Positions 33,525 through 42,834 of a DNA stretch of 64,000 nucleotides are shown piece by piece. The stretch lies in assembly GCF_040706535.1 (NCBI RefSeq), contig NZ_JAPDRJ010000001.1:434001-498000 (forward strand), in the 5' to 3' direction. The first letter of the stretch is position 1. Every line of letters begins with the position of its first letter. Source of the stretch: Lentisalinibacter orientalis. Lineage in GTDB: Bacteria > Pseudomonadota > Gammaproteobacteria > Steroidobacterales > Woeseiaceae. The notes below the pieces were generated by a model. The model worked only from the letters and a program-made list of their open reading frames with translations, was not told the DNA's origin and did no database searches. A program made the translations under genes and the position numbers.

Positions 33525-34141
33525 AGGTCGGTCCTCCTCCTGGCCGGGCCGGCAAGGCCGTTCACCCGTGCCATCACATCCAGTTCTCTCTGATAGGTCT
33601 GCAGCATCAGTTCCTGCAGCAGGGGGTCATCCGGGTTGTCCTGCAGGGCGGTGTCGATCTCTTCCAGGGCGCTCCTGATGGTCTCGATGTTGCGCACCAC
33701 GATCTCGCGATCTTCCGGCGCGAGCTGCTCGAGGCGCGCCTCGAGCAGGCTCAGGAGTTCCGCCCGGGCCGCGCGGTACTCGGGGCCCGGCTCCACCGAG
33801 GTGACGGCGGCGTTGCGCAGCCTGAATTTCTGCCCGGCGGTATCCAGGCCCCGGTTTGTCGTCGCCCGCGATTCGGCCGGGACGGTCGCCATCGGCACCG
33901 GGTCTTCGCCCACCGGCCCGTCACGGACGAGCAGCAGGGGCAGCAATGCCGCCGTGCCGACCGCCGCGGCCACGGCACCCCACCACCAGCGGCGCGGGCC
34001 CGGACGCGCGTCCGCCTCTTCCAGCCGGGCCTCGATGCCGGGCCACAGGTCGCGCCCGGGCTCCACCGCCTCAGGCAGCGCGGCGATGCGACGATCCAGC
34101 TCCGCCTCGATCTCTTCCCGTCTTCGCTGTTCTTCAGTCAC
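33521..34141 (-). CDS. Putative anti-sigma factor
   Basis: A 206-residue single-TM protein (WWWGAVAAAVGTAALLPLLLV at ~50-70). The N-terminal cytoplasmic part is charged (TEEQRRREEIEAELDRRI), and the periplasmic part has a helical segment (ELLSLLEARLEQLAPEDREIVVRN). The H-x3-C-x2-C zinc-finger of many anti-sigma factors is absent. Start codon GTG at 34141 overlaps the sigma stop by 8 bp. Assignment rests on operon position and topology. Confidence 0.65.
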   Translation of the reverse strand: MTEEQRRREEIEAELDRRIAALPEAVEPGRDLWPGIEARLEEADARPGPRRWWWGAVAAAVGTAALLPLLLVRDGPVGEDPVPMATVPAESRATTNRGLDTAGQKFRLRNAAVTSVEPGPEYRAARAELLSLLEARLEQLAPEDREIVVRNIETIRSALEEIDTALQDNPDDPLLQELMLQTYQRELDVMARVNGLAGPARRRTDL

Positions 34142-34757
34142 TGGTCTGATCCTCTGTAGGCGTCGGGCCGGCGCTCAGCCGCTCGGCGAGCAGCCGGCGC
34201 GCCCGGTGCAGTTGTGCCTTGCAGGTGCCGCTGGCGATGCCCAGCATCTCGCCCGCCTCCTCATGGGTGTAGCCGTACACGGCCAGCAGCACGAAGACGT
34301 GGCGCGCTCCCTCCGGCAGTGTCGCCACGGCGGCCTCCAGGTCCCGCTGGTCGGCCGGACTCTCGGCGGCTGCACCGAGCTCCGCACCGTCGTCCAGCGG
34401 GTCCTCCGGCCTCATCCTGCGTCGTCTGGCGAGTACCGCGTTCACCGTAATGCGGTGCAGCCAGGTGCCGAACGCCGCGTCGCCGCGGAACTGGCCGAGC
34501 TTGCGCCAGGCCTGGATGAACGCGTCCTGCGCGCAGTCCTCTGCCTCGGCCGGCCGACCCGTCATGCGCAGGCACAGGCCGTAGACCTGCCCGACGTGGG
34601 CGCGATAGAGCTGCTCGAAGGCCCGGCGGTCGCCCTTGCGCGCGCGGCGGACGGCCAGATCGGCCACGTCGACCGATTCAGCGGCCACGGGCGGCTCTTC
34701 CGCCGGCGCTCGGGTAGCCGGGCAATCTGTGGCTGGCGCGGTCAATCGCCCGATCAA
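34134..34757 (-). CDS. ECF-family RNA polymerase sigma factor
   Basis: A 207-residue extracytoplasmic-function sigma factor. Region 2 (AFEQLYRAHVGQVYGLCLRM, EDCAQDAFIQAWRKLGQFRG, FGTWLHRITVNAV) and region 4 (LPEGARHVFVLLAVYGYTHEEAGEMLGIASGTCKAQLHRAR) are complete. No in-frame ATG fits; the TTG at 34757 has AAGGAG nine bases upstream. Operon with anti-sigma-like and DUF4097 genes suggests envelope-stress control. Confidence 0.88.
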   Translation of the reverse strand: MIGRLTAPATDCPATRAPAEEPPVAAESVDVADLAVRRARKGDRRAFEQLYRAHVGQVYGLCLRMTGRPAEAEDCAQDAFIQAWRKLGQFRGDAAFGTWLHRITVNAVLARRRRMRPEDPLDDGAELGAAAESPADQRDLEAAVATLPEGARHVFVLLAVYGYTHEEAGEMLGIASGTCKAQLHRARRLLAERLSAGPTPTEDQTSD

Positions 34758-34934
34758 TCTCCATGGCTCCTTTCATCCGTCGTTTGATCCTTCGATGCAG
34801 GCCGGTGACCTCGGGTTTGAAACCGGCGGGAAAAAGATCGCGGCCATCGGCACCCGGCGGCTCTTTTGCTATGATCCTGCGATGCCGGTGGTCATTAACG
34901 ATAACCCGAAAGCACCCGCGCACAGGGAGGGAGC

Positions 34935-37082
34935 ATGAGCGAAGCCCACAGGTCGGGCGACACCCCGGAGCCCCTCGCTCGTCAGCTCCGCGTACTCTAC
35001 ATCGGCGACTACTCCCTCCCCGGCGGCAACATCCTCCAGATGCTGCGCCAGCTGGATGCCATCGACGGCATCCATCAGGCCAGCGACCCGGCCGGCATCC
35101 GGGACGAGGTCGCTCGCATCAATCCGGACATCGTAGTGCTCGACGTCGGCCTCACCGAGGCCGGCCGCCAGCGCCTGCGCCCGGCGGCGGCGATGGCGGA
35201 GCTGCCGGGCCTGCCGGTCATCGCCGTGACCGCCCGGGTGAACGAGCACCGGGGCATGGCGGCCGTGCAGCACGGCGCCCAGGACTATCTGTGCCTGGAC
35301 GAGATTACCCCGGGTACGCTCATCGAGGCCCTGCACTATGCGCTCGACCGACACCAGTTCGTGCGCCGCATGCAGCGGCCGGAAGACGCGATGCGCACCA
35401 TCCTGCACGGCATCAACGACGGCGTGATCGTGGTCGACGAGCACGGCGTGGTTATCTCCATCAATCCCGCGGGCCGCAGCATGCTCGGCCTGGGGCCGCG
35501 GGAACGGCCGACCCTCGCCTGGCACCGGCAGTTCTGCGCCAGTGCGCCCGGCTTGGAGACGCCGCTGCCGGTGGAGGCCCGGCCGCTGCCGCGGGCGCTC
35601 GCCGGCGAGAAGTTCAGCGACATGGAGGCCCTGTACGAGACCGAGGGCCAGCCGCCGATGCTGCTGAGCCTCAGCGGGCGCGCCCTCACGGATGCCGCCG
35701 GCCGGCGTGTGGGGGCGGTGGTGTCCTTCCGCGACGTGACCGACCGCCGGCAACGCGCCAGGCACCAGGAACGCACGTCGCTGTACGACCCGCTCACCGA
35801 ACTGGCCGGCCGCGGCCTGTTCACCGAGCAGCTCGGCCGCGCCATCAGCCGCGCCTCCCGGCACAAGCGGGAACTCGGCATCCTGTTCATCGACCTCGAC
35901 CGCTTCCGCTCGGTCAACGACACTCTGGGTCACGACACCGGCGACCGCCTGCTGCAGGAGGTGGCCCTGAGGCTGGTGCGGGAACTGAGGGTGAGCGACC
36001 TCGTGGGACGCTGGAACGCCGACCAGTTCGTGATCTGTATCGAGGACGTGGAGTCGCCCCAGGACGCCGCCACGGTGGGGCAGAAGCTCGTGCTGGCGCT
36101 GGAGGAGCAGTACTTCGTCGGCGGCAACGAGGTCTATCTGACCCCCAGCATCGGCATCGCCCTGTATCCGGAGGCGGGCAACAACGCCGCCGATCTGGTG
36201 AAGGCGGCCGCGCTGGCCACCAGCCAGGCGAAGAGCCACGGCGGCGGACGCTTCCAGTTCCACTCCGCGGCGCTGAACCACAAGATCGCGGAGCGGGAAG
36301 AGCTGGAGGTGGGGCTGCGCCACGCCCTGGTGCGCCGGGAGCTGCTGCTGCACTACCAGCCGCGCATCGACGTGCGCAACGGCCGGCTCATCGGCTTCGA
36401 GGCGCTGCTGCGCTGGCAGCATCCCCGCTTCGGCCTGCTGGCGCCCGAGCGCTTCCTGCCCATCCTCGAGTCCAGCGGGCTCATCCACTCGGTGGGCGAA
36501 TGGATCGTCGCCAACGCCGCCGCGCAGCTGAAGGCTTGGCAGACCCAGTTCGATCTGCCGGACCTCACGGTGGCGGTGAATCTCTCGCCGGCACAGCTCG
36601 CGCGGGGGCGCATCGTCGAATCCGTGGCGAAGGCACTGAAGGACACCAACCTGGATCCGGGCTGTCTGGAACTGGAGATCATGGCCACGGGCATGAACCA
36701 CGGCCGGCGCATGCCCGCGCACATCATGGCCGAGCTGAACGCGCTCGGCGTGCGCATATCCCTGGACCGCTTCGGCACCCAGGACATCTCGTTCCGCTCG
36801 CTGGACAGCGGCGTGGTGGATACCTTCGTGATCGACCGCAGCCTGATCGCGGACCTGCAGGAGAACGAGGATCACCAGCGCCTGGTGCGCGCCGCCATCG
36901 CCATGGCCCGCGGGCTGGATATCGAGGTGGCGGCGGAAGGCGTGGAGACCGCCGAGCAGCTGGACTTCCTGCGCGAGTGCAACTGCGACCTGGTACAGGG
37001 CTTCCTGTTCAGCCGCCCGATGCACCCCGAGAAGGCGTCGATGTTCCTGCGCGACGAGACCGTCGCCGCACGACGCGTCTAG
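34935..37082 (+). CDS. FimX-like REC-PAS-GGDEF-EAL protein (degenerate)
   Basis: A 715-residue protein with the domain order of P. aeruginosa FimX. It has a receiver (~15-140, weak), PAS (~150-270), GGDEF (~282-445) and EAL (~455-705). The GGDEF motif is NADQF (361-365), so no cyclase activity is expected. EAL is written EALLR but the DDFG motif is DRFG (from Asp611) and the catalytic Lys is Val632 (VIDR instead of KIDR). Both domains therefore look like c-di-GMP sensors. FimX controls type IV pili; a prepilin gene lies 28 bp downstream on the other strand. Confidence 0.85.
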   Translation: MSEAHRSGDTPEPLARQLRVLYIGDYSLPGGNILQMLRQLDAIDGIHQASDPAGIRDEVARINPDIVVLDVGLTEAGRQRLRPAAAMAELPGLPVIAVTARVNEHRGMAAVQHGAQDYLCLDEITPGTLIEALHYALDRHQFVRRMQRPEDAMRTILHGINDGVIVVDEHGVVISINPAGRSMLGLGPRERPTLAWHRQFCASAPGLETPLPVEARPLPRALAGEKFSDMEALYETEGQPPMLLSLSGRALTDAAGRRVGAVVSFRDVTDRRQRARHQERTSLYDPLTELAGRGLFTEQLGRAISRASRHKRELGILFIDLDRFRSVNDTLGHDTGDRLLQEVALRLVRELRVSDLVGRWNADQFVICIEDVESPQDAATVGQKLVLALEEQYFVGGNEVYLTPSIGIALYPEAGNNAADLVKAAALATSQAKSHGGGRFQFHSAALNHKIAEREELEVGLRHALVRRELLLHYQPRIDVRNGRLIGFEALLRWQHPRFGLLAPERFLPILESSGLIHSVGEWIVANAAAQLKAWQTQFDLPDLTVAVNLSPAQLARGRIVESVAKALKDTNLDPGCLELEIMATGMNHGRRMPAHIMAELNALGVRISLDRFGTQDISFRSLDSGVVDTFVIDRSLIADLQENEDHQRLVRAAIAMARGLDIEVAAEGVETAEQLDFLRECNCDLVQGFLFSRPMHPEKASMFLRDETVAARRV

Positions 37083-37110
37083 GGTCTTCCCGGCAGGAGA
37101 CTTCCCGGAG

Positions 37111-37530
37111 TCAGCAGCCTGCCGTGTAGGCGTTCACCGTCGCCGGCACGCCGTCCGCCGTCGGCGGCAGATAGACCACCCCGCAGTCCAGCGCCGAGCG
37201 CGCATCCTCGTGTACCCACACGCCGTTGTTCTGGCGGAAGCCGCCGGGCCCGATCACGGCATGGGCGATCGCCTGCTCGGCCGGATAACCATGCACGAAG
37301 CGCAGCTCCTCGCCCTGGAACGTCAGCGTCTCGGGCCGGCCCGCGGCCGACCACACCCGGTGGGTGATCTCGGCCGAACTCCTCACGCCGTCGGCGAGCG
37401 AGACCACGGCCTGCTCCCGGGCCTCCCGGTCCAGCAGCGAGAAACGCGGCACCGCCACCGCGGCGAGCATCGCGATGATCGCGACCACGATCAGCAATTC
37501 CAGTGCGGTCAGACCTTTCTGGGATTCCAT
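37111..37530 (-). CDS. Type IV prepilin-like protein
   Basis: A 139-residue pilin-like protein. The leader MESQKG precedes the cleavage site G/L, then TALELLIVVAIIAMLAAVAVPRF with Glu5 of the mature protein, the hallmark of class III/type IV prepilins (Leu rather than Phe at +1). Two Cys near the C-terminus (LDCGVVYL, TAGC) could form the terminal disulfide. The mature part is short, fitting a minor pilin or pseudopilin. Confidence 0.85.
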   Translation of the reverse strand: MESQKGLTALELLIVVAIIAMLAAVAVPRFSLLDREAREQAVVSLADGVRSSAEITHRVWSAAGRPETLTFQGEELRFVHGYPAEQAIAHAVIGPGGFRQNNGVWVHEDARSALDCGVVYLPPTADGVPATVNAYTAGC

Positions 37531-37628
37531 ATCCCCGCCTCCTCGATGCGGGCCGCGGCCCGGCTGAACATAACGACGGAGATTGGCCGGATGCCCGCGC
37601 CGTGTCTGTGACGCCGTTCAAGAATCAA

Positions 37629-37966
37629 GGTAGGAGGGCCTTCAGGCCCGATTCCCCCTTTCTGTCGGCGTAGGCCCGCCATCGGGTGGGTAAGGGTCGC
37701 GGGGACGCTCAGTCGGACGTCCTGTCCTCCTTAGCTTCGGCCGGGCCTCCTTCCCGCCGTCATGGCTCCAGTCGGCCCGGACGACCCCGCAACCCTTACC
37801 CACCCGCTGGCGGGCCCGTAGCCGATAAGCCTGGCACCAGTCAGCAGGCGTTGCTGACTGGCAGCGCCTTCACGCCGCCACGAGGCGGCCGTCATGCGGG
37901 GGTATCCATCGCCGCGACCTCTTGTCGGGAGCAAGATGGATACCCCCGCAGGGCGGCCACAATAGA
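37629..37966 (+). repeat. Composite intergenic repeat, copy 2
   Basis: Homolog of 26959-27319, between the prepilin and S9-peptidase genes (divergent). Elements: REP (37629-37651), long hairpin (arms 37673-37697 and 37792-37816, 24/25 paired), hairpin CCAGTCAGCA / TGCTGACTGG (37837-37861) and the 15-bp hairpin identical to copy 1 (37896-37910 with 37935-37949). Confidence 0.75.
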
Positions 37967-38016
37967 AGGGAATCGGTTAGAATCTCCCGCCTCGTGAACC
38001 GCGAGCCCGCCAACCC

Positions 38017-40278
38017 ATGGTCCGCCCGAATTCCGCCCTGGTTGCCTTCCTGTTCACCATGCTGGCAGCCGGCTGCGACAATGACGCGCATGAGACCGAC
38101 GCCCGCCACGACAACGATGAACCCCGGAGCGCCATGACTTCCACCCGACCCGCTTTCCGCATCAGCCCCGACAGCCCGCCGCCGGCCGCCGAAAAGCGCC
38201 CGGCGACCATCGAGCAGCACGGCATCACCCGCACCGACGCCTACGCCTGGCTCCGGGATGCCAACTGGCAGGAGGTGCTGCGCGATCCCTCGAAGCTGAG
38301 TGCCGATATCCGCAGCCACCTGGAGGCGGAGAACCGCCACTACGAGGACGCCACCGCGGATCTGGCCGGGCTGCGCGAGACCCTCGTGGCGGAGATGCGC
38401 GGCCGCATCAAGGAAGACGACAGCTCCGTGCCGCTGCCCGACGGCCCGTGGGCGTATTCCGTGCGTTTCCGGGACGGCGGGCAGTACCCGGTGTTCGTGC
38501 GCACGCCCCGGGAAGGCGGCGAGGAGACGGTGCTCTACGACGGCGACCGGGAAGGCGAGGGTGAGGACTTCTTCGACATCGGCAGCGTGGAGCACAGCCC
38601 GGATCACCGGTGGATTGCCTACAGCACGGACCGCACCGGCTCGGAGTACTACGACATCCGCGTGCGCAACATCGACACCGGCAAGGAGTTCGACGAGACC
38701 ATCACCTCCACCGATGGCGGCGCGGTGTGGGCGGCGGATTCGCGCTCGTTCTACTACATCGAGCGGGACGACCACCAGCGCCCGAAGCGGGTCAAGCACC
38801 ACATTCTCGGCACCGACCCGGCCGAAGACAGGCTGGTGTACGAGGAGCCGGACGACAGTTTCTTCCTCGACGTCTCGAAGAGCCTGAGCGGCGAGTACAT
38901 CTTCATCACCTCGTCGAAGGTGACCTCCAGCGAGGCGAGATTCCTGCCCGCCGATGCGCCGCCGGGCGCAGAGCCCGTGCTGATCGCGCCCCGCCGCGAC
39001 GACGAGATCTACGACCCGGAACATCACGGCGACCATTTCTATCTGCACACCAACGCCGGCGACGCAGTGGACTTCAAGATCGTCCGCGCGCCCGTGGCCG
39101 ACCCGGGCCGCGACAACTGGGAGGACTGGCTGCCCCATCGACCCGGCACCTACCTGGTGGACTTCGTCGCCTTCGCGGACCGGCTGGTGCGCCTGGAGCG
39201 GGAGAACGCCCTGCCCCGCATCGTGATCACGGACTACGAGGGCGAGGTGAGCTATCCCGTCGATTTCGACGAGGCGGCCTATTCCCTCGGCCTGGAAGAG
39301 GGCTACGAGTTCGACGCGAAGATCGTGCGCTTCAGTTACGAATCCCCCGCCACCCCGGAACAGGTCTGGGACTTCGACATGTTCACCCGGGAGCGCACGC
39401 TCAGGAAGACCCAGGAGGTGCCGAGCGGCCATCGCCCGGAGCTCTACGCGGTGGAGCGCATCTTCGTCGAGGCGAGGGACGGCGCCGAGGTCCCCGTCAC
39501 CATCCTCCGCCTGGCGAACACGCCCATCGACGGCAGCGCGCCGCTGGTGCTGTACGGCTACGGCAGCTACGGCCTGACCATGCCGGCGAACTTCTCCACC
39601 AGCACGCTGTCGCTGGTGGACCGCGGCATCGTCTATGCCATCGCTCACATCCGGGGCGGCGCGGCCAAGGGCCGCCAGTGGTACCTGGACGGCAAGCTCG
39701 GCAGGAAGATGAATACGTTCACGGATTTCGTCGACGTGGCCGAAGCGCTGCAGGAGCGCGGCTACGGCCGCAGGAACGAGACCGTCATCTACGGCGGTTC
39801 CGCCGGCGGCCTGCTGGTGGGCGCTGCGCTGAATCTGCGCCCGGACCTGTTCGGCGGCGTCCTGGCCGCGGTGCCCTTCGTGGACGTGCTGAACACCATC
39901 TCGGACGAGACGCTGCCCCTGACGCCGCCGGAGTGGTCGGAATGGGGCAACCCGGTCGCCGAGCAGGAGGCGTACGAGACCATCGCCGCCTACTCGCCCT
40001 ACGACAACATCCGCGACGACGTCCCGTATCCGCCCGTGCTGGCGACTGGCGGCATCGCCGATTATCGGGTCACCTACTGGGAGCCGGCCAAGTGGGTGGC
40101 GCGCCTCCGTGACGAGGCGAAGGGCGGGCCGTTCTTCCTGCGCATGAACATGGAGGCCGGCCACCGGGGCTCCGCCGCCCGCTTCGAGAAGCTGGAGGAG
40201 CGGGCCCACGAGTATGCCTTCGCGCTGAAGCTGCTGGGGCTGACCGAGCGCGAGCCGGTGAGCCACGCCGGGGACTGA
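38017..40278 (+). CDS. S9-family oligopeptidase (oligopeptidase B-like lipoprotein)
   Basis: A 753-residue prolyl-oligopeptidase-family serine peptidase. The N-terminal FLFTMLAAGC gives a lipobox, suggesting periplasmic anchoring. The N-terminal beta-propeller spans ~80-430. The catalytic domain has nucleophile Ser595 in YGGSAGGLL, Asp in the DYRVTYWEPAKW region and His in MEAGHRGSAARF. Closest to oligopeptidase B (PtrB), which cleaves after basic residues, by the GGSAGG and preceding RGG patterns. Confidence 0.9.
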   Translation: MVRPNSALVAFLFTMLAAGCDNDAHETDARHDNDEPRSAMTSTRPAFRISPDSPPPAAEKRPATIEQHGITRTDAYAWLRDANWQEVLRDPSKLSADIRSHLEAENRHYEDATADLAGLRETLVAEMRGRIKEDDSSVPLPDGPWAYSVRFRDGGQYPVFVRTPREGGEETVLYDGDREGEGEDFFDIGSVEHSPDHRWIAYSTDRTGSEYYDIRVRNIDTGKEFDETITSTDGGAVWAADSRSFYYIERDDHQRPKRVKHHILGTDPAEDRLVYEEPDDSFFLDVSKSLSGEYIFITSSKVTSSEARFLPADAPPGAEPVLIAPRRDDEIYDPEHHGDHFYLHTNAGDAVDFKIVRAPVADPGRDNWEDWLPHRPGTYLVDFVAFADRLVRLERENALPRIVITDYEGEVSYPVDFDEAAYSLGLEEGYEFDAKIVRFSYESPATPEQVWDFDMFTRERTLRKTQEVPSGHRPELYAVERIFVEARDGAEVPVTILRLANTPIDGSAPLVLYGYGSYGLTMPANFSTSTLSLVDRGIVYAIAHIRGGAAKGRQWYLDGKLGRKMNTFTDFVDVAEALQERGYGRRNETVIYGGSAGGLLVGAALNLRPDLFGGVLAAVPFVDVLNTISDETLPLTPPEWSEWGNPVAEQEAYETIAAYSPYDNIRDDVPYPPVLATGGIADYRVTYWEPAKWVARLRDEAKGGPFFLRMNMEAGHRGSAARFEKLEERAHEYAFALKLLGLTEREPVSHAGD

Positions 40279-41238
40279 TCAGCCGCCCCGGGCACCCACC
40301 CGGTTCGCCAGCGTGCCGATACCCTCGATGGCGAGTTCGATCTCGTCGCCGGGGACGAGCCAGCGGCCGTTCTCCATGGCGCAGCCGCCGGGCATGGTGC
40401 CGAGCCCGAAGACCTCGCCCGGGTGCAGCCGCTCGGCGCAGGATACGTGCATCAGGATATCGGCGACGCCGTGCTGCAGATCCGAGTTGCGGCTCTCGAC
40501 GATGCGCTCGCCGTTGATCCGAACCTCCCCCTTCACGGTGTCGATGCGAGGCAGGATGTCGTCTGCGGTGGCCACACTCGCCGAAAGTGCGTTCACGAAG
40601 TGCTTGCACTTCTGTGGCCCGAAGCCGCTCTTCATCTCGTCGAGCTGCACGTCCCTCGCGCTGAAGTCGTTCAGGATCAGGAAGCCGCCGATGGCCGCTT
40701 CCGCCTCTTCCCGCGTCGCGTTCAGCAGCGGCTTCGTGATGACGAAGGCCAGTTCCAGCTCGTAGTCCAGCGCGTCGGTGTAGTCCGGCCAGTCGACGGT
40801 GGCGCCGTCGGTGACCACGTTCAGGTGATTGGTCAGGTAGTAGACCGGCTGGCGGTACCAGAGCGGCTTCGGCTTCAGCGCCGGGAAGGTCCTGCCGCTG
40901 AGCTTCTCGTAGCCGTTCACCACCTTCAGCAGACCCGGCTTGAAGCGCCGCAGGTAGCCACGCGCCGCCTCCACCGCGTGGGTCTCGGACAGCATGAAGT
41001 CCCGCAGCGAGGCCGGGCGGAACGGCAGCAGCGGCTCGGCGCTCGCCAGCAGCGCCTTCCATTCGCCGCTGGCCAGCGCCTCCTCCGCGCGCACCTTCAG
41101 CTGCGGCCAGCGCTCGAGCAGGGCGAGCATGTCGCCCGGCGCGTCGGGCGCGAGGTCGCCGACCGGCACCCAGGCGCCGTCTTCGGCAGCTGCGGCCATG
41201 ACAATGGTGTCGTCGATGCGGAAGCGCGCGAATCGCAT
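40279..41238 (-). CDS. Fumarylacetoacetate hydrolase-family protein
   Basis: A 319-residue FAH-family enzyme cleaving or hydrating a C-C bond of a beta-diketo or related acid. Visible are the metal-binding acidic residues in DYELELAFVITKPL and the typical DFSARDVQ segment, with the following KSGFGPQKCKHF and the ending GDEIELAIEGIGTLANRV. ATG 41238 is preferred over a GTG two codons upstream. Substrate unknown. Convergent with the S9 gene (1-bp gap). Confidence 0.9.
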   Translation of the reverse strand: MRFARFRIDDTIVMAAAAEDGAWVPVGDLAPDAPGDMLALLERWPQLKVRAEEALASGEWKALLASAEPLLPFRPASLRDFMLSETHAVEAARGYLRRFKPGLLKVVNGYEKLSGRTFPALKPKPLWYRQPVYYLTNHLNVVTDGATVDWPDYTDALDYELELAFVITKPLLNATREEAEAAIGGFLILNDFSARDVQLDEMKSGFGPQKCKHFVNALSASVATADDILPRIDTVKGEVRINGERIVESRNSDLQHGVADILMHVSCAERLHPGEVFGLGTMPGGCAMENGRWLVPGDEIELAIEGIGTLANRVGARGG

Positions 41239-41364
41239 GGCCACCGATTATCCCGGCTGCAACGGCAAACACACAACCCGGCGGCGGCCGGGTAGTTTCC
41301 CTGATTCCCGGGTGGCGCCGCCCGTGCCAGAGTCGGGGTGCAGAGAACTGGCTCGCCGGACACC

Positions 41365-42834
41365 ATGGTACACCGGAACAGGCTGAGGACGCTCCAGCAC
41401 GCGGTCCGGCCGCGGGTGCTGGTGCGTTATGGCGGCCTGCTCGCCGTCACTATCGCCCTGCTCACCACGATCCCGGCCGCAGCGGCCCTCGCCGGAGCGG
41501 AGCACCGCACCGCCGCCACCCTCGGCATCACGGCCCTTGCCCTCGGCGCCGCCGGATTCCTCTGCCACCGCATCCGGGCGCCCGCCGAGATCCAGCCGAA
41601 CGAGGCGCTGGTGCTGGTGGCCGGTGCCTTCATCCTGACTCCGGCCGTGATGATCTGGCCGTTCACCACCTACGGTCTGACGCCGGCGGATGCCTGGTTC
41701 GAGGCGGTCTCGGCGGTGACGACCACGGGCCTCTCCGTGATCCCCGAGCCGGCCGGACAATCCCCGGTCCTGCTGCTGACCCGGTCCTGGATGCAGTGGT
41801 ACGGCGGTCTCGGCTTCGCCGCGCTGTGCGTGGTGATGCTGGTACCGCGGGGCATCGCGGCGCGCCGGCTGCTGGAGCCGACCGGCGCACGTGAATCCGA
41901 CATACCGTCCATGATCTGGCATGCCCGCCGCCTGCTGGTGCTCTATGCCCTCATGACCGTGGCGGCCTGGCTCGTCCTCTGGGCCGCGGAGGGCCGCCCG
42001 TACACCGCGCTGGTGCACGTGCTGTCCGGCGTATCGACCGGCGGATTCTCTTCCCTGGACGGGAGCCTGGCCGGCTTCGACGGCCGCTGGTCGGCCTGGG
42101 TGCTGAGCCTGATCACCCTCCTCGCCGCCGTCAGCCTGCCGCTGTATCTGCGCGCCGCCCGTGGCGAATGGCGCGGCGTGCTCGCCGATGCCGAACTCCG
42201 CGCGCTGGTGCTGGCGGCGCTCGCGGTCGGCGTGGCGCTGAGCCTGATCCTCGCCGCCAGCGGGCTGGATGCCGGCACTGCGGCGCGGCAGGGCTTCCTG
42301 CTGGGCGTCTCGGCGCAGACCACCTCCGGTTTCACGCCGGTGGATCCGGCCACGCTGCCGGATGCGGCCAAGTGGACATCGATCGTCAGCATGGCTCTGG
42401 GCGGCAGCGTGGGTTCCACCGCCGGCGGCATCAAGCTGCTGCGGCTGCTCGTGGTGCTGCGCGTGATCCAGCTGCTGATCCAGCGCATGGCGCTGCCTCC
42501 CCACGCCGTTGTGGAACCGCGTCTGGGCGGCCGGCGGCTCGCGCCCAGCGAGGTCCTGCACATCCTGGCGGTGCCGACGATGTTCCTGATCGTGGTGGTC
42601 GCCTCGGTCGTACCGTTCCTGCTGTACGGCCACGCGCCGCTGGACGCCCTGTTCGAGGTGGTCTCGGCCACGGGCACGGTGGGTCTCAGCACCGGCATAA
42701 CCTCCAGCGACCTGCCCGGCCTGCTGAAGGCGGTGCTCGCCTTCGACATGCTGGCCGGGCGCCTGGAGTTCATAGCCATCCTGGTGGTGCTCGCCCCGCA
42801 CACCTGGATAGGCAGGAGGTACGCGACACAATGA
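41365..42834 (+). CDS. trkH: TrkH-type potassium transporter
   Basis: A 489-residue inner-membrane K+ uptake subunit of the Trk/Ktr family, with eight or more TMs. The four P-loop filters are seen in variant form: SAVTTTGLSV, SGVSTGGFSS, SAQTTSGFTP and SATGTVGLST. A GSVGSTAGGIKLLRLLV segment is typical of TrkH/KtrB. The upstream in-frame GTG at 41338 is an alternative start. The stop overlaps the trkA start (ATGA), so the two are translated together. Confidence 0.9.
   Translation: MVHRNRLRTLQHAVRPRVLVRYGGLLAVTIALLTTIPAAAALAGAEHRTAATLGITALALGAAGFLCHRIRAPAEIQPNEALVLVAGAFILTPAVMIWPFTTYGLTPADAWFEAVSAVTTTGLSVIPEPAGQSPVLLLTRSWMQWYGGLGFAALCVVMLVPRGIAARRLLEPTGARESDIPSMIWHARRLLVLYALMTVAAWLVLWAAEGRPYTALVHVLSGVSTGGFSSLDGSLAGFDGRWSAWVLSLITLLAAVSLPLYLRAARGEWRGVLADAELRALVLAALAVGVALSLILAASGLDAGTAARQGFLLGVSAQTTSGFTPVDPATLPDAAKWTSIVSMALGGSVGSTAGGIKLLRLLVVLRVIQLLIQRMALPPHAVVEPRLGGRRLAPSEVLHILAVPTMFLIVVVASVVPFLLYGHAPLDALFEVVSATGTVGLSTGITSSDLPGLLKAVLAFDMLAGRLEFIAILVVLAPHTWIGRRYATQ

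Noticed and set aside
37870..40266. 798-codon antisense frame opposite the S9 peptidase
   Set aside because: High-GC shadow; the plus strand has an intact catalytic Ser and lipobox.
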